DNA of 64,000 bases from TMED27 sp041397865 (GCA_041397865.1 JAWKVT010000002.1:496001-560000), one strand, 5' to 3'. Shown: positions 41,995-51,181, numbered from the stretch's first letter. Numbers and translations are program-made. The notes: generated by a model from the letters alone, not told the origin.

Positions 41995-42575
41995 TGAACA
42001 CCGCTATACTGAGTTTAATTCTTGATTTTGTAGTTCTGGCGGCGTTGGTAGGAACCATTTATTTTGCACTGCGTTTATCTTCAAGTCTTAATAATTTTCG
42101 CAAGCACCGTAACGAAATGAAAACCCTGATCGCCGAGTTGTCAAAAAACATCAACGAAGCCCAGAGCGCCATTGAAGGGCTAAAGGCCACAAGCAATATC
42201 GCGGCCAATAACCTTGACGATGTCTTGCACGATTCCCGCCGCATGGCTGAGGAACTGAAAATGATTAATGAAACAAGCGATAACATCGCAAACCGCCTTG
42301 AAAAACTCGCCACTGGCGCACCATCTTACGAAAGCGCAGACGATTTTGAAGAAAGCGATTATGAAGAAGAGGAATATTACGACGACATGGAGGCCGCTAA
42401 CACCGATTCCCGCAATCCGGAGCCGCCGTCATTCTTCATTCAGGATCGCGAATTTGATGATAAAAATGTCGGCGAAAACGCCAGTGCGGCGCCTGACTCC
42501 GGCACCTTTGTAAGTGAAGCCGAAAAAGAGTTGCTTCAGGCCCTTCAGGGCCGTAAAAAATCCGGAAGGGGATAA
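41994..42575 (+). CDS. DUF6468-type membrane protein linked to fliM
   Basis: 193 residues. One N-terminal membrane helix (AILSLILDFVVLAALVGTIYFALRL), then a coiled coil (RNEMKTLIAELSKNINEAQSAIEGLK...LEKLATG) and an acidic disordered tail (EEEEYYDDM). Its ATG overlaps the fliM stop by one base. A protein of this layout commonly sits between fliM and motE in alphaproteobacteria and is annotated DUF6468; I am recalling this, not checking it. Role unknown, probably at the motor. Confidence 0.75.
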   Translation: MNTAILSLILDFVVLAALVGTIYFALRLSSSLNNFRKHRNEMKTLIAELSKNINEAQSAIEGLKATSNIAANNLDDVLHDSRRMAEELKMINETSDNIANRLEKLATGAPSYESADDFEESDYEEEEYYDDMEAANTDSRNPEPPSFFIQDREFDDKNVGENASAAPDSGTFVSEAEKELLQALQGRKKSGRG

Positions 42576-42583
42576 TCGAAACA

Positions 42584-43321
42584 ATGAAAATAACGCCGCA
42601 ATTTCGAATTCTTCCATTCCTTATCATTGTCGCTATGCTGACATTTTCCGTTCGTCTTGTCGATTTCTCCATAGGGCTTTCTGCCCTGAGCGGCAGCGCC
42701 ATGGCAAAAGACGCGCCGAAAGAAGAGGCGCACCCCCCCGCCATGCCGGATGAGGAAAAACTGAAACCCGCAGGCGAAACTCCGGAATCTCAAACCCATA
42801 TGAACAAAGATGAAGACGAGCCGGAACAGGGGAGCGCGCACGCAGAAGAAAACACAGAAAAAAATGAAAACTGGCGCGATGCTGCAGATGACGAGTTCGA
42901 ATACTCCACCATCACGCGCGAAGTTTTCGACGATCTGGGCAACCGCCGCCGCGCCCTCGACAAACGCGAAAAAGAGATTATGGCCCGTGAGGCGATATTA
43001 AAAGCCGCAGAGCAGGAAATAGAGCGCAAGTTTCAGGAACTCTCAAATCTACGGATTGAAATCGAAGCCCTTCTCCAGCAGCAATCCGAGGAGGAACTTG
43101 CCCGTATCCAGAGCCTCGTTAAAATTTACGAAGGCATGAAACCCAAAGAGGCCGCGCGGATCTTTGATACGCTTGATCTCGACGTTCTTGTAACTGTGAT
43201 GTCAAGGATGTCTGAGCGCCGCCTGTCGCCAATTCTGGCAAATATGAACCCCGAGCGCGCACGGACAATCACAATCATGCTGGCAGAGGAAAAACAACTG
43301 CCGGGTCTGCCCGGCCCGTAA
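42584..43321 (+). CDS. MotE-like / MgtE-N-domain protein
   Basis: 245 residues. N-terminal hydrophobic segment (signal or anchor), acidic Glu/Pro/Asn linker, a coiled coil (FDDLGNRRRALDKREKEIMAREAILKAAEQEIERKFQ) and a C-terminal MgtE-N-like helical domain (IYEGMKPKEAARIFDTLDLDVLVTVMSRMSERRLSPILANMNPERARTITIMLAE). This matches the MotE family, which in Sinorhizobium acts as periplasmic chaperone for the stator protein MotC. Good GGAAGGGG site. Confidence 0.85.
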   Translation: MKITPQFRILPFLIIVAMLTFSVRLVDFSIGLSALSGSAMAKDAPKEEAHPPAMPDEEKLKPAGETPESQTHMNKDEDEPEQGSAHAEENTEKNENWRDAADDEFEYSTITREVFDDLGNRRRALDKREKEIMAREAILKAAEQEIERKFQELSNLRIEIEALLQQQSEEELARIQSLVKIYEGMKPKEAARIFDTLDLDVLVTVMSRMSERRLSPILANMNPERARTITIMLAEEKQLPGLPGP

Positions 43322-43533
43322 AAGGAGCGTTATGGGAATAAAAAATAAACCCTTAAAAAAATAATTTTTTTACAGCTTTTCCTTCACATTCAGCCGTATT
43401 CGTATAATCTTATGATATAAATTTCACTGCGTTTTCCATTATACTTACAAAGCGTTAACACTTTTTCGGGCATAATGGCTGTTGCGCCCGGAAAAGGGTT
43501 AGTATCACGACATTAAACTTAAGGAGAGGTCAA

Positions 43534-43926
43534 GTGGCTGTCGATAAAAATATGAACGTATTGATCGTGGATGACTACAATACGATGCTTCGGATTATTG
43601 GAAACCTTTTGAAGCAGCTTGGCTTCAACAATGTAGATGAGGCAACCGATGGTCAGGCTGCTTTTGAAAAGGTGAAAAACAAACAATACGGGTTGATTAT
43701 TTCCGATTGGAATATGGAACCGATGACCGGTCTGGATTTGCTCAAGGCTATCCGCGGCAGCGATGCCCCTTACAAAAACACGCCCTTTATTATGGTGACA
43801 GCCGAAAGCAAAACCGAAAATGTGGTGATGGCCAAACAGGCCGGCGTTAATAACTATATTGTGAAACCATTTAATGCCGAAACGTTAAAAACAAAAATCG
43901 AAGCGGTTCTGGGCTCTTTCAACTAG
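43534..43926 (+). CDS. cheY: Chemotaxis response regulator CheY
   Basis: 130 residues, GTG start behind AAGGAGAGG. Single receiver domain with D13/D14, D58 (ISDWNM), T89 and K111 (YIVKPFN), all CheY hallmarks. Phospho-CheY would bind FliM (residues 61-73). The 212 bp before it holds a TATAAT at 43403-43408 without a good -35 box, and AT-rich sequence. Confidence 0.95.
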   Translation: MAVDKNMNVLIVDDYNTMLRIIGNLLKQLGFNNVDEATDGQAAFEKVKNKQYGLIISDWNMEPMTGLDLLKAIRGSDAPYKNTPFIMVTAESKTENVVMAKQAGVNNYIVKPFNAETLKTKIEAVLGSFN

Positions 43927-43956
43927 GGTCACAAAAAAACATAAAGGGGAATAAAA

Positions 43957-44556
43957 ATGTCAGAACAACAAAAAACTTACCAGCGAGAGCAGGTCGTTGA
44001 GATCATCAATTCCGTCGTGTCCAAAATTGAAAGTGTTGGCGGGGATGCAACGGCAACGGGCATATTCAAAGAGTTGAAAACGCTCCAGCGTATTATTGAA
44101 GAAGCCCGCAACGAAATCGGCCTGACCCGCCCTGGCGATATTAAGGATAAGCATATCCCTACCGCTACGGATGAACTCGACGCCGTTGTTGAAGCCACAG
44201 CCGAAGCCACGGGCACCATTATGGATTGCTGCGATGTAATTCAGGAAAAGGCAGACGCGGTTGGCGGAGAGGAGGGGGCGGCCATAGGCGGCGAGATCAT
44301 CAAAATTTATGAAGCCTGCTCGTTTCAGGATATTACCGGCCAGCGCATAACAAAGGTCGTCACGACCCTAAAGGCCATAGAAGACAAAGTCAGCCAACTC
44401 GTGCAGGTTCTGGGCGACAATCTGCCTCTTAAGGATCATGGCGAGGAAGATGAAAATGCCGGGAAAACCGTTGAAGAAATGCTCCTGAACGGCCCGCAAA
44501 TGCCTGATAAAGCCATCACGCAGGAAGATATCGACAAACTCCTCGAGGATTTTTAA
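43957..44556 (+). CDS. cheZ: CheY-P phosphatase CheZ
   Basis: 199 residues. The four-helix bundle carries the CheZ catalytic signature EACSFQDITGQRITKVVTTL (the Gln and Asp). The extreme C-terminus AITQEDIDKLLEDF is the CheY-binding tether helix; it closely resembles the FliM motif NQDEIDSLLGF at 61-73 of FliM. Follows cheY by 30 bp. CheZ is rare in alphaproteobacteria such as Caulobacter, but occurs in some Rhodospirillales. Confidence 0.92.
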   Translation: MSEQQKTYQREQVVEIINSVVSKIESVGGDATATGIFKELKTLQRIIEEARNEIGLTRPGDIKDKHIPTATDELDAVVEATAEATGTIMDCCDVIQEKADAVGGEEGAAIGGEIIKIYEACSFQDITGQRITKVVTTLKAIEDKVSQLVQVLGDNLPLKDHGEEDENAGKTVEEMLLNGPQMPDKAITQEDIDKLLEDF

Positions 44557-44575
44557 AAAAAATTGCCCCTAGCCT

Positions 44576-44605
44576 TTGTTATTGGCAGCGGATTTAGCCT
44601 ATAAT
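44576..44605 (+). promoter_or_regulatory. Putative leaderless promoter of the first MotB-like gene
   Basis: TTGTTA (44576-44581), 18 bp, TATAAT (44600-44605), then 7 bp to the ATG. Transcription would start at the ATG. Stator genes could therefore be turned on separately from fliL-cheZ. Confidence 0.5.
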
Positions 44606-44612
44606 ATAAGGC

Positions 44613-45320
44613 ATGGCAAACCAGTTTCTCGGTCTTTCGCTGTTCATTATGTTGCTGTCGTTTTTTATTATATTAAACGCGATCTCCAGCTTTGAAACCA
44701 CGAAAACCCAGCCCGTCCTGAACAGCCTGTCTATGGCCTTTTCAAACAAAGATGCTGTCGAAGACATCATGCCCGGAAAGATGCTGGCCGAAACGGCGGA
44801 AATGCAAAGCGGCTCTACGCTCGACCGTATAGAGGCCGTGTTCAAGTCCCAGATCACGGCTGCCGAAACCAGGCAAAACCGCTTGGGCACAACAATGTAT
44901 GTGCATATGCCCTTTGAGGATTTCAAGCGGGGGATCATGAAAAGCATAGTCATTCCCGATCTTTCCGATGTGCGGTCGGCGGCTGTTCCGATGGATCTTC
45001 TGCCTATGCTGGTGTCACTCATGGAAACAAGCCGCGACACGGCCTACACCATGGACATGATCCTGAACATAGAGGAAAACCCGGCTGTCCTCTGGGCAAA
45101 AGATCCCGAAGGTTTTTCTGCGCTCAATAAATCCATATCCGCAATTGCCGCAAAGCTGGAAGAGGCCGGTTTGCCTAAATATCAGGTTACCGCCGGGCTG
45201 AAACAGGGCAAGACAGGCTTCATAGATATCATCTTCCGCCGCTATGTGCCGTTCAGTCCTCTGGACGCCCAGAACGCAATACCGGAGCAACCATCCAGGC
45301 AGGAGGAGGCTGCTCCGTGA
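44613..45320 (+). CDS. MotB-like protein without peptidoglycan-binding domain
   Basis: 235 residues. The N-terminus MANQFLGLSLFIMLLSFFII looks like the MotB/PomB transmembrane helix, but the channel Asp (in MotB a D shortly before the hydrophobic core) is absent; Leu/Ser occupy that region. No OmpA motif follows; the periplasmic part is a novel ~190 residues with FEDFKRGIMKSIVIPDL, and a Gln/Glu/Pro end. It overlaps the next MotB gene by 4 bp. It might be a regulatory partner of the stator or an inactivated paralog with a new role. Confidence 0.7.
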   Translation: MANQFLGLSLFIMLLSFFIILNAISSFETTKTQPVLNSLSMAFSNKDAVEDIMPGKMLAETAEMQSGSTLDRIEAVFKSQITAAETRQNRLGTTMYVHMPFEDFKRGIMKSIVIPDLSDVRSAAVPMDLLPMLVSLMETSRDTAYTMDMILNIEENPAVLWAKDPEGFSALNKSISAIAAKLEEAGLPKYQVTAGLKQGKTGFIDIIFRRYVPFSPLDAQNAIPEQPSRQEEAAP

Positions 45321-46141
45321 CAGAGGATTTCCCCCACACAAAAAATGAAGACCCCGGCAACGAAGATAGCGCCGGAAGCTATCTCGCCCCCGCATCATCC
45401 CGTAGAAAACAGGGAGAGGAAAGCGCCACAAGCCTGTGGCTGATTACATTCACCGATATCATGGCACTCATGCTGACCTTCTTCGTCCTGCTCTATTCCA
45501 TGAGCGTTCCTCAGGAAGAAAACTGGGAAACTATGACCGACGGACTGCGCAGCCAGTTCACAAAAACCTATAGTGCAAGATGGAGTCAGGGCCGTCAGGA
45601 CACGCTCAATGTGAACAAAATAGACTTCTCCCAAGCTCAGGACCTCACATATTTGAAGTCAGTTCTGGCAAACGCCGTTGAAAAAGACGCGCGCTTAAAA
45701 AATATCTCCATCATCCCGCAGGAAAAAACGCTTATCATCTCGGTGCCTCAGGATCTCCTGTTCGAAAGCGGCAGCGCCGAAATTGCCCCGAAAGGAAAAC
45801 AGGTGCTTTTCGCTCTGGGTAACACAATGGCGCGCATCCGCAACCGGATCGAAGTCATCGGCCATACAGACCCGCAACCTCTGGAGCGCTCAAAAGCGCT
45901 TTACGATTCAAACTGGGAGCTTTCTCTGGCGCGCGCCTCCGGCGTGTCCGCCATTCTGGAAAATGCCGGTTATAACCGGCCTGTGGTCGTTCGCGGCCTT
46001 TCCAGCGCGCGCTATGAAGACCTGCCCGAAACAATGAGCGAGCAACAGCGTCTCTCTCTTGCCCGGCGCGTCGATATCGTCATCATGCCTGATGACGGCA
46101 CGGTTCGAACGAAAACATTCGATGTCGATATCCTGCGTTGA
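45317..46141 (+). CDS. motB: Stator protein MotB (OmpA-domain)
   Basis: 274 residues. After a polar 38-residue cytoplasmic start comes the channel helix LWLITFTDIMALMLTFFVLLYSM, with the ion-binding Asp in TFTD. A plug/linker (PQEENWETM) precedes the OmpA-like peptidoglycan-binding domain: VPQDLLFESGSAEIAPKGKQ, VIGHTDPQPLERS, NWELSLARASGVS, and LARRVDIVI. With MotA (18774) it would form the channel. The Ser/Thr around the Asp does not tell proton from sodium use. Confidence 0.93.
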   Translation: MTEDFPHTKNEDPGNEDSAGSYLAPASSRRKQGEESATSLWLITFTDIMALMLTFFVLLYSMSVPQEENWETMTDGLRSQFTKTYSARWSQGRQDTLNVNKIDFSQAQDLTYLKSVLANAVEKDARLKNISIIPQEKTLIISVPQDLLFESGSAEIAPKGKQVLFALGNTMARIRNRIEVIGHTDPQPLERSKALYDSNWELSLARASGVSAILENAGYNRPVVVRGLSSARYEDLPETMSEQQRLSLARRVDIVIMPDDGTVRTKTFDVDILR

Positions 46142-46221
46142 ACCCGTGCCTGTGTACCTCTTTTTGATTGGCCGGGGCGGTCCTTGTTCTTTAAAACAAC
46201 ACATGGCACACTTTGAAAATT

Positions 46222-49191
46222 ATGCGGAGCGCTCAAGCTAAATTTGTACAGTTCACTCTTGCCGTGTTGATTGCAGGCCTGTGGCCCCACGCCCGCGCTG
46301 TGGCCGAAGAGGTCAAGGTCCGCACCGGCGCGCATGCGCAATATTCACGCCTCGTTTTTGACTGGACAAAACCTGTCGAATACAAGATAGAACGCAGCGA
46401 GAGCGACAAAGCCCGCCTCGTCGTTTCATTTGCCGCCGCCGCATCTCTGGACATGCAGGCCGCAACCTCAAACCCCGTGGCCAATATCGCTGCGATAGAG
46501 GTCCTTTCCGCCGACCCTTTGAAGCTTGCCCTGAAAATCCCTGCACAGAGCCGCGTTCGCGACCTGCGCGCAGGAAATAAAATTGTGATTGATGTTTACC
46601 ACCCCCCCGGCGGCCCTGAAAAACGGGAGAGCTTGAGCGTTAAAACGCAGGAGGCTGTGCCCGCGCCACAGCCGGAAACAGCCAAAGCGCCACCTGCGCC
46701 TCAGGAGGTTTCTCAAGGCCCGGATGCTGCCGTTTACCCGCCGGTGCTGGAAGAAGCCGCAAAGAAAAAAGAGGAAGCCGCCCCCGAACTGCGCAAACTT
46801 GAAATGCGCGAAGAACCGACTTTGGTGACGGTATCGGCCACGCAGAACTTCGGCATGGCTGTCTTTGAAGTAAACGGTAATCTCTGGCTTGTAGATGACA
46901 AGGCCGATCTGCTTATAAAACCGCAATTCAGCGGCCCCCTGTCCGGTGAGCTTTCATTTAAGGAGATCAAAGGGCCGCAGGGAAATGCTCATATCCTGAA
47001 AATGCCGCAAAACAAAACGCTCAAAGGCGATGGCGGCGGTATCCTCTGGCGCGTTTTAATTGGTCCGAACTTTAGCCTTGGGAAAACACCTGACCTACGC
47101 CGTCCGGATGCAAACCGCAACGATCCACGCAGTGGAAAAATTTTATGGCCGCTTAAAGGCGCTCGCGCCGTTCTGGGCTTCAAAGACCCCGTAAGCGGTA
47201 ACGATATCAAGGTCGTAACGGTTGAAAGTGCGGACCAGTTTGCCGGCCCGCCCCGCGAATTTATCGACTTTGACATTCTACCTTCTCCCGTTGGTTTGGC
47301 GGTCATGCCGAAAACCGGGGACCTTGAACTCAAAATTGTACGCGGCGGCGTTGAAATCTCCCGGCCTCACGGTCTGACAGTGGTTGAGGCCAAACTGCTC
47401 GATTCCATGACCCGGAAAAAGATACAAAACACAGATAAAAAGCCCCGCTCCACCAGCGCCCGGATTTTTGACTTTAAAGCCTGGCAACTGGGCGGCGTGG
47501 CCTCTTTACATGAAAACAAACGCATCCTCCTCGCCGGGCAAAAAGAACTGCCCGAAACGGCGCAGTCCGAAAATCTGCTGACCCTTGCGAAAATGTACCT
47601 GTCCAACGCCATGGGGCCCGAAGCACTCGGCGTTTTGGAACTTGCCCTTCAGGAGCGTCCGGTCTTGCTCGACAGCCCTGAATTTTCTGCGCTTTACGGC
47701 GTGGCCAGCGCATTAAGCTATCACAACGAAGACGCTTTCGCCCATCTTTCGCGTGAGACTTTGCAGCGTTTTGAGGAAATACATTACTGGCGGGCCTATA
47801 TCCTCGCCGATGAAGGCGACTGGCAGCAGGCCGCTGAAACCTTACCTGAAAACCTTGCAACGCTCCACGATTATCCCGCCCTTTTGCAAAACCGCTTATT
47901 GCCTAAGCTCGTTGAAATCGCTTTGCGTTCTGGAGATTTAAGAAGCGCGGAGGAACTGCTGGGCATTGTCGGAGAAAATGAAAAAAGCCTGAGCCCGCCT
48001 CAACAGGCCGCACTTACATATTTACAGGGCGAAGTCGCGCGTCAGAAAAAAGATCTGGAAAAAACCAAGGCGCTTTGGGAACCGCTGGCAAACGGCCCGG
48101 ATGATCTATACCGCGCCAAGGCCTCGCTCGCGCTCACGCGCCTTCTGGTTGACGATGAAGAAATGAACGCCAAAGACGCTATAGATAATCTTGAGCGCCT
48201 GCGCTACGCCTGGCGCGGCGATGAGTTGGAGGTGCAGATCAATTACTGGCTGGGCCGCACATACTTCGAATCGGGACAACATCTCAAGGGCCTCAAGCTC
48301 ATGCGCGATGCCGTAAGTTATGATGAGGGAACACCCCTGGGTCCGCGCGTCGCTGCGGAAATGGCCGATATGTACGCAGAGCTGTTTCTCGGCGAAGCGC
48401 TTAATGACGTCTCGCCGCTGGAGGCCGTGGGGCTTTACGATGAGTTCAAGGAGCTTGTCCCGCTTGACAGCCGCGGCGATAAAATTATCGAAAAACTGGC
48501 AGAGCATCTTGTCAAAGCCGACCTGCTTACTCGCGCTGGAGATCTCCTGCAATACCAGATCGACCACCGTTTGAAAGATGCCGATATCTACCGCGTCGCT
48601 ACGCGGCTTGCGGCGATCCGCCTGCTTGATAACCAGCCCGACAAAGCGCTCAAAAGCCTTAATACCGCGGGTGCTCAGCTTGAAAAACTCCCCGAGGAAA
48701 TGCGCACGCCAAAGCGTTACCGCGACATCGTGCTTCTGCGCGCACGCGCGCTTTCCCGGAAAGGCCGCCCGGATCAGGCTCTCGCGCTGCTTCAGGATCT
48801 TGAGCGCACGCCCGATATGAACCGCTTGCGGGCCGATATCGCATGGACCGCCGGATACTGGGATGACGCCGCCGAAGCTCTCGGCGATGTGATCCTCGAT
48901 CAGAATATCTCCCTCACCCGTCCCTTGGACGATAAAAACACGGCTCTGCTGCTCCAGCGCGCCGTCTCCCTCAACCTCGCCGGGGACCGTATAGAACTGG
49001 CCAATATGCGTGAAAAATATACCGATCTGATGACCCAGACCGAAAAGGCCAAAACCTTCGAAGTCATCACCCGCCCGCGCCAAAGCGGCGCACTCGCCGA
49101 CCGCGAAACCCTCTTATCCGTGGTTTCCGAAGTCGACCTCTTCAAAGACTTCCTCGACAGCTACAAAACTACACCGCAGCCGATAAATTGA
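46222..49191 (+). CDS. Large periplasmic TPR protein linked to stator genes
   Basis: 989 residues from the ATG at 46222; signal peptide (FVQFTLAVLIAGLWPHARAVAEE). Residues ~35-140 resemble an AMIN-type domain (YSRLVFDWTKPVEYKIERS...LRAGNKIVIDVYH), then a Pro/Ala linker (150-200), a beta-rich part (VFEVNGNLWLVDDKADLLI...), and from ~460 a long TPR array (LLTLAKMYLSNAMGPEALGVLELALQERP...GDLRSAEELLGIVGE...). It ends the motor operon, 80 bp after motB. By position and layout it may be a scaffold for stators, comparable in idea to Campylobacter PflA/PflB or rhizobial MotC; this is inference. Confidence 0.75.
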   Translation: MRSAQAKFVQFTLAVLIAGLWPHARAVAEEVKVRTGAHAQYSRLVFDWTKPVEYKIERSESDKARLVVSFAAAASLDMQAATSNPVANIAAIEVLSADPLKLALKIPAQSRVRDLRAGNKIVIDVYHPPGGPEKRESLSVKTQEAVPAPQPETAKAPPAPQEVSQGPDAAVYPPVLEEAAKKKEEAAPELRKLEMREEPTLVTVSATQNFGMAVFEVNGNLWLVDDKADLLIKPQFSGPLSGELSFKEIKGPQGNAHILKMPQNKTLKGDGGGILWRVLIGPNFSLGKTPDLRRPDANRNDPRSGKILWPLKGARAVLGFKDPVSGNDIKVVTVESADQFAGPPREFIDFDILPSPVGLAVMPKTGDLELKIVRGGVEISRPHGLTVVEAKLLDSMTRKKIQNTDKKPRSTSARIFDFKAWQLGGVASLHENKRILLAGQKELPETAQSENLLTLAKMYLSNAMGPEALGVLELALQERPVLLDSPEFSALYGVASALSYHNEDAFAHLSRETLQRFEEIHYWRAYILADEGDWQQAAETLPENLATLHDYPALLQNRLLPKLVEIALRSGDLRSAEELLGIVGENEKSLSPPQQAALTYLQGEVARQKKDLEKTKALWEPLANGPDDLYRAKASLALTRLLVDDEEMNAKDAIDNLERLRYAWRGDELEVQINYWLGRTYFESGQHLKGLKLMRDAVSYDEGTPLGPRVAAEMADMYAELFLGEALNDVSPLEAVGLYDEFKELVPLDSRGDKIIEKLAEHLVKADLLTRAGDLLQYQIDHRLKDADIYRVATRLAAIRLLDNQPDKALKSLNTAGAQLEKLPEEMRTPKRYRDIVLLRARALSRKGRPDQALALLQDLERTPDMNRLRADIAWTAGYWDDAAEALGDVILDQNISLTRPLDDKNTALLLQRAVSLNLAGDRIELANMREKYTDLMTQTEKAKTFEVITRPRQSGALADRETLLSVVSEVDLFKDFLDSYKTTPQPIN

Positions 49192-49242
49192 AGGGAGCAT
49201 ATTGCGAGTTCAGCCAAACCTTCATCCTGCGAAGGCAGGTAC

Positions 49243-49614
49243 TTACGGGACTTTTTGCGCTACAGGAATAGAATCACCGCGATCTTTATTTGGGGCAAAC
49301 GGTGATTCAAAGTTTATTGGTGTTGGGGTATTCAGATGATCTATTCCTGTGTCTGTAATGCTGTATTTAGGTCGTTTTTGTACGCGTCCGGATAGGTGCA
49401 CCATACCACGCTCCTCAAGCCGTCTCACACATATTGTAATAATACCAAGGCCAAGCCTGCCCTCATATTTGAGCTTGGAAAGATTGTCCCGTATATCGCT
49501 CAGAGTTTGGTCAGGCGTTTCTTTTAGTACATGTAAAATAGCTAAGTACATGTCTTTTTGTACGGGCTCTTTTTTAAAGTCCTTTTTTAATAAAGTCTCA
49601 TTGTTGTTGGTCAT
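49243..49614 (-). CDS. Winged-helix DNA-binding protein, putative regulator
   Basis: 123 residues. LAILHVLKETPDQTLSDIRDNLSKLKYEGRLGLGIITICVRRLEERGMVHLSG looks like a winged helix with recognition helix (GLGIITICVRRLEERG) and wing (GRVQKRPKYSITDTGI). The basic N-terminus is disordered. No effector domain. Convergent with the TPR gene. Target unknown; it is isolated and AT-rich, so a recent acquisition is possible. Confidence 0.6.
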   Translation of the reverse strand: MTNNNETLLKKDFKKEPVQKDMYLAILHVLKETPDQTLSDIRDNLSKLKYEGRLGLGIITICVRRLEERGMVHLSGRVQKRPKYSITDTGIDHLNTPTPINFESPFAPNKDRGDSIPVAQKVP

Positions 49615-49682
49615 ATCATTTCCCCATATCTCTAAAGATTGTTTGCCCTATGGAACAGCACTTTAAAAAATTATAATGCGGC

Positions 49683-50513
49683 CTAACCCGGAACCGGCAC
49701 ATTCACCGGATCAAAGCTGCGGATCAACGACCCCGCCACCAGATACCACCCATCCACCAGCACAAAAAACACAATCTTGAAGGGCAGGGAGATCGTCACC
49801 GGCGGCAGCATCATCATCCCCATCGACATCAAAATCGAAGCGGTCACAAGGTCGATAATCAAAAACGGCAAAAACAGCATAAACCCAATCTCAAACGCCC
49901 GCCGAAGCTCCGAAATCATGAAAGACGGAATCAAAACCTGTAACGGCACGTCTTCGGCTTTCTCCGGCGTTTCCGTTTTGCTCATCTCCAGAAACAGCCG
50001 CAAATCCTGCGGGCGCGTATGATCGGCCATAAAATTCTTAAACGGCATAATACCGCGCTCAAACGCCTGAACCTCGTCAACCTCTTCATTGATCAGCGGC
50101 ACAACCCCTTGCTCATATGCCGCCTTCAGCGTCGGCGACATAATGAAAAACGTCAAAAACAAAGCCAGTGAAATCATCACCGTATTGGGCGGTGTTTGCT
50201 GAATGCCGATCGCGGTGCGCAGGAAGGACAGCACAATGATAATCCGCGTAAAGCTTGTCATCATAATCAAAATCGACGGCGCCAGCGATAAAACGGTTAG
50301 GATAACGACAAGCTGAACAACCCGCCCCGTCACCGTTCCGTCACCCTCCGCGCCGAAATCAATATTCACCGCCTGCGCCATAGCATCGGCAGGTAAAAGA
50401 ATTCCGAGAAGTGCCATCATTGCAAACGCCAGCGAAGCAATCCAACCTTTATAAAGGGATTGCTGCGTCAGGTTTGACCGCTTTCTTCGCAATAACGTTA
50501 ACTTCGGAATCAT
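49683..50513 (-). CDS. fliP: Flagellar export gate protein FliP
   Basis: 276 residues with an N-terminal signal sequence (SLAFAMMALLGILLPADAMAQ), then LVVILTVLSLAPSILIMMTSFTRIIIVLSFLRTAIGIQQTPPNTVMISLALFLTFF and the second FliP signature FMISELRRAFEIGFMLFLPFLIIDLVTASILMSMGMMMLPPVTISLPFKI. Core of the export gate with FliQ and FliR. Its ATG overlaps the fliO stop. Confidence 0.98.
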   Translation of the reverse strand: MIPKLTLLRRKRSNLTQQSLYKGWIASLAFAMMALLGILLPADAMAQAVNIDFGAEGDGTVTGRVVQLVVILTVLSLAPSILIMMTSFTRIIIVLSFLRTAIGIQQTPPNTVMISLALFLTFFIMSPTLKAAYEQGVVPLINEEVDEVQAFERGIMPFKNFMADHTRPQDLRLFLEMSKTETPEKAEDVPLQVLIPSFMISELRRAFEIGFMLFLPFLIIDLVTASILMSMGMMMLPPVTISLPFKIVFFVLVDGWYLVAGSLIRSFDPVNVPVPG

Positions 50514-50803
50514 ACCTCATTATCAACAGACGCGATCCCCGTTTCAACCACCGTTTCGCCATTCGGCCCGAATATCACCAGATGTTGCACGCCGTCGCGT
50601 TGCAACAAAACCAGCCGCCTTCGGCTGTCCAGCGGAATGCTCTCAACCACCTTAAGTCGCGCTTTGCCGCCTGCCGCCGCCACGCGCCCCGAAAGCCCCA
50701 GCTTTTTCAAAAGCAGCGCCAACCCGCCCATAAGGCCCAAAACAAAAATCAACGCCGCAATCATTTTTAAAAGCGCGGCCAACTCACCACCAACACTATC
50801 CAT
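50510..50803 (-). CDS. fliO: Flagellar protein FliO
   Basis: 97 residues: one membrane helix (LLKMIAALIFVLGLMGGLALLLKKL) and a short cytoplasmic domain RLKVVESIPLDSRRRLVLLQRDGVQHLVIFGPNGETVVE, typical FliO. Helps FliP assemble. Coupled to flhX upstream (TAATG) and fliP downstream (ATGA). Confidence 0.95.
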   Translation of the reverse strand: MDSVGGELAALLKMIAALIFVLGLMGGLALLLKKLGLSGRVAAAGGKARLKVVESIPLDSRRRLVLLQRDGVQHLVIFGPNGETVVETGIASVDNEV

Positions 50804-51180
50804 TATCTTTTCCCTTCATCACCATCTTCCAAACCCACATTAAACGGGTTCGGTTTTCCATTCGCCTGATAAACATAGGACAAAATCTCCGCCACCGCCA
50901 AAAACGCCTCCGACGGTATAGGCGAATCCAGTTCAATTTGCGCCAGCATTTCCGCCAAGGCGCTGTCCTCACGCACCTTAATCCCGTTTTCATAGGCCAG
51001 TTGCAGGATCTTCTCGGCAAGAACGCCCCGTCCCGCCGCCGTAATCACCGGCGCATCGCCCAAATCTTCCGCCTCACGCAAAGCCACCGCCGTCTGTCGC
51101 TCCGGTTTTTTCTTTATATTTAAAGGGGTTAGCCTGTCGCTGTGGCTAATTTTTCGTCCGTCGTCATATTCGTCAACCAT
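50803..51180 (-). CDS. flhX: FlhX (FlhB C-terminal domain paralog)
   Basis: 125 residues from the ATG at 51180; the upstream ATG at 51198 lies inside the flgB sigma54 promoter and is less likely. The sequence corresponds to the FlhB cytoplasmic domain after the NPTH site (TAVALREAEDLGDAPVITAAGRGVLAEKILQLAYENGIKVREDSALAEMLAQIELDSPIPSEAFLAVAEILSYVY). FlhX proteins occur beside fliOP in many bacteria and can replace the FlhB C-terminal domain. Full-length flhB is at 53718. Confidence 0.88.
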   Translation of the reverse strand: MVDEYDDGRKISHSDRLTPLNIKKKPERQTAVALREAEDLGDAPVITAAGRGVLAEKILQLAYENGIKVREDSALAEMLAQIELDSPIPSEAFLAVAEILSYVYQANGKPNPFNVGLEDGDEGKR

Positions 51181-51181
51181 T

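Noticed and set aside
48106..49083. 325-codon open frame antisense to the TPR protein
   Set aside because: It overlaps a well-supported gene entirely and lacks a start signal.
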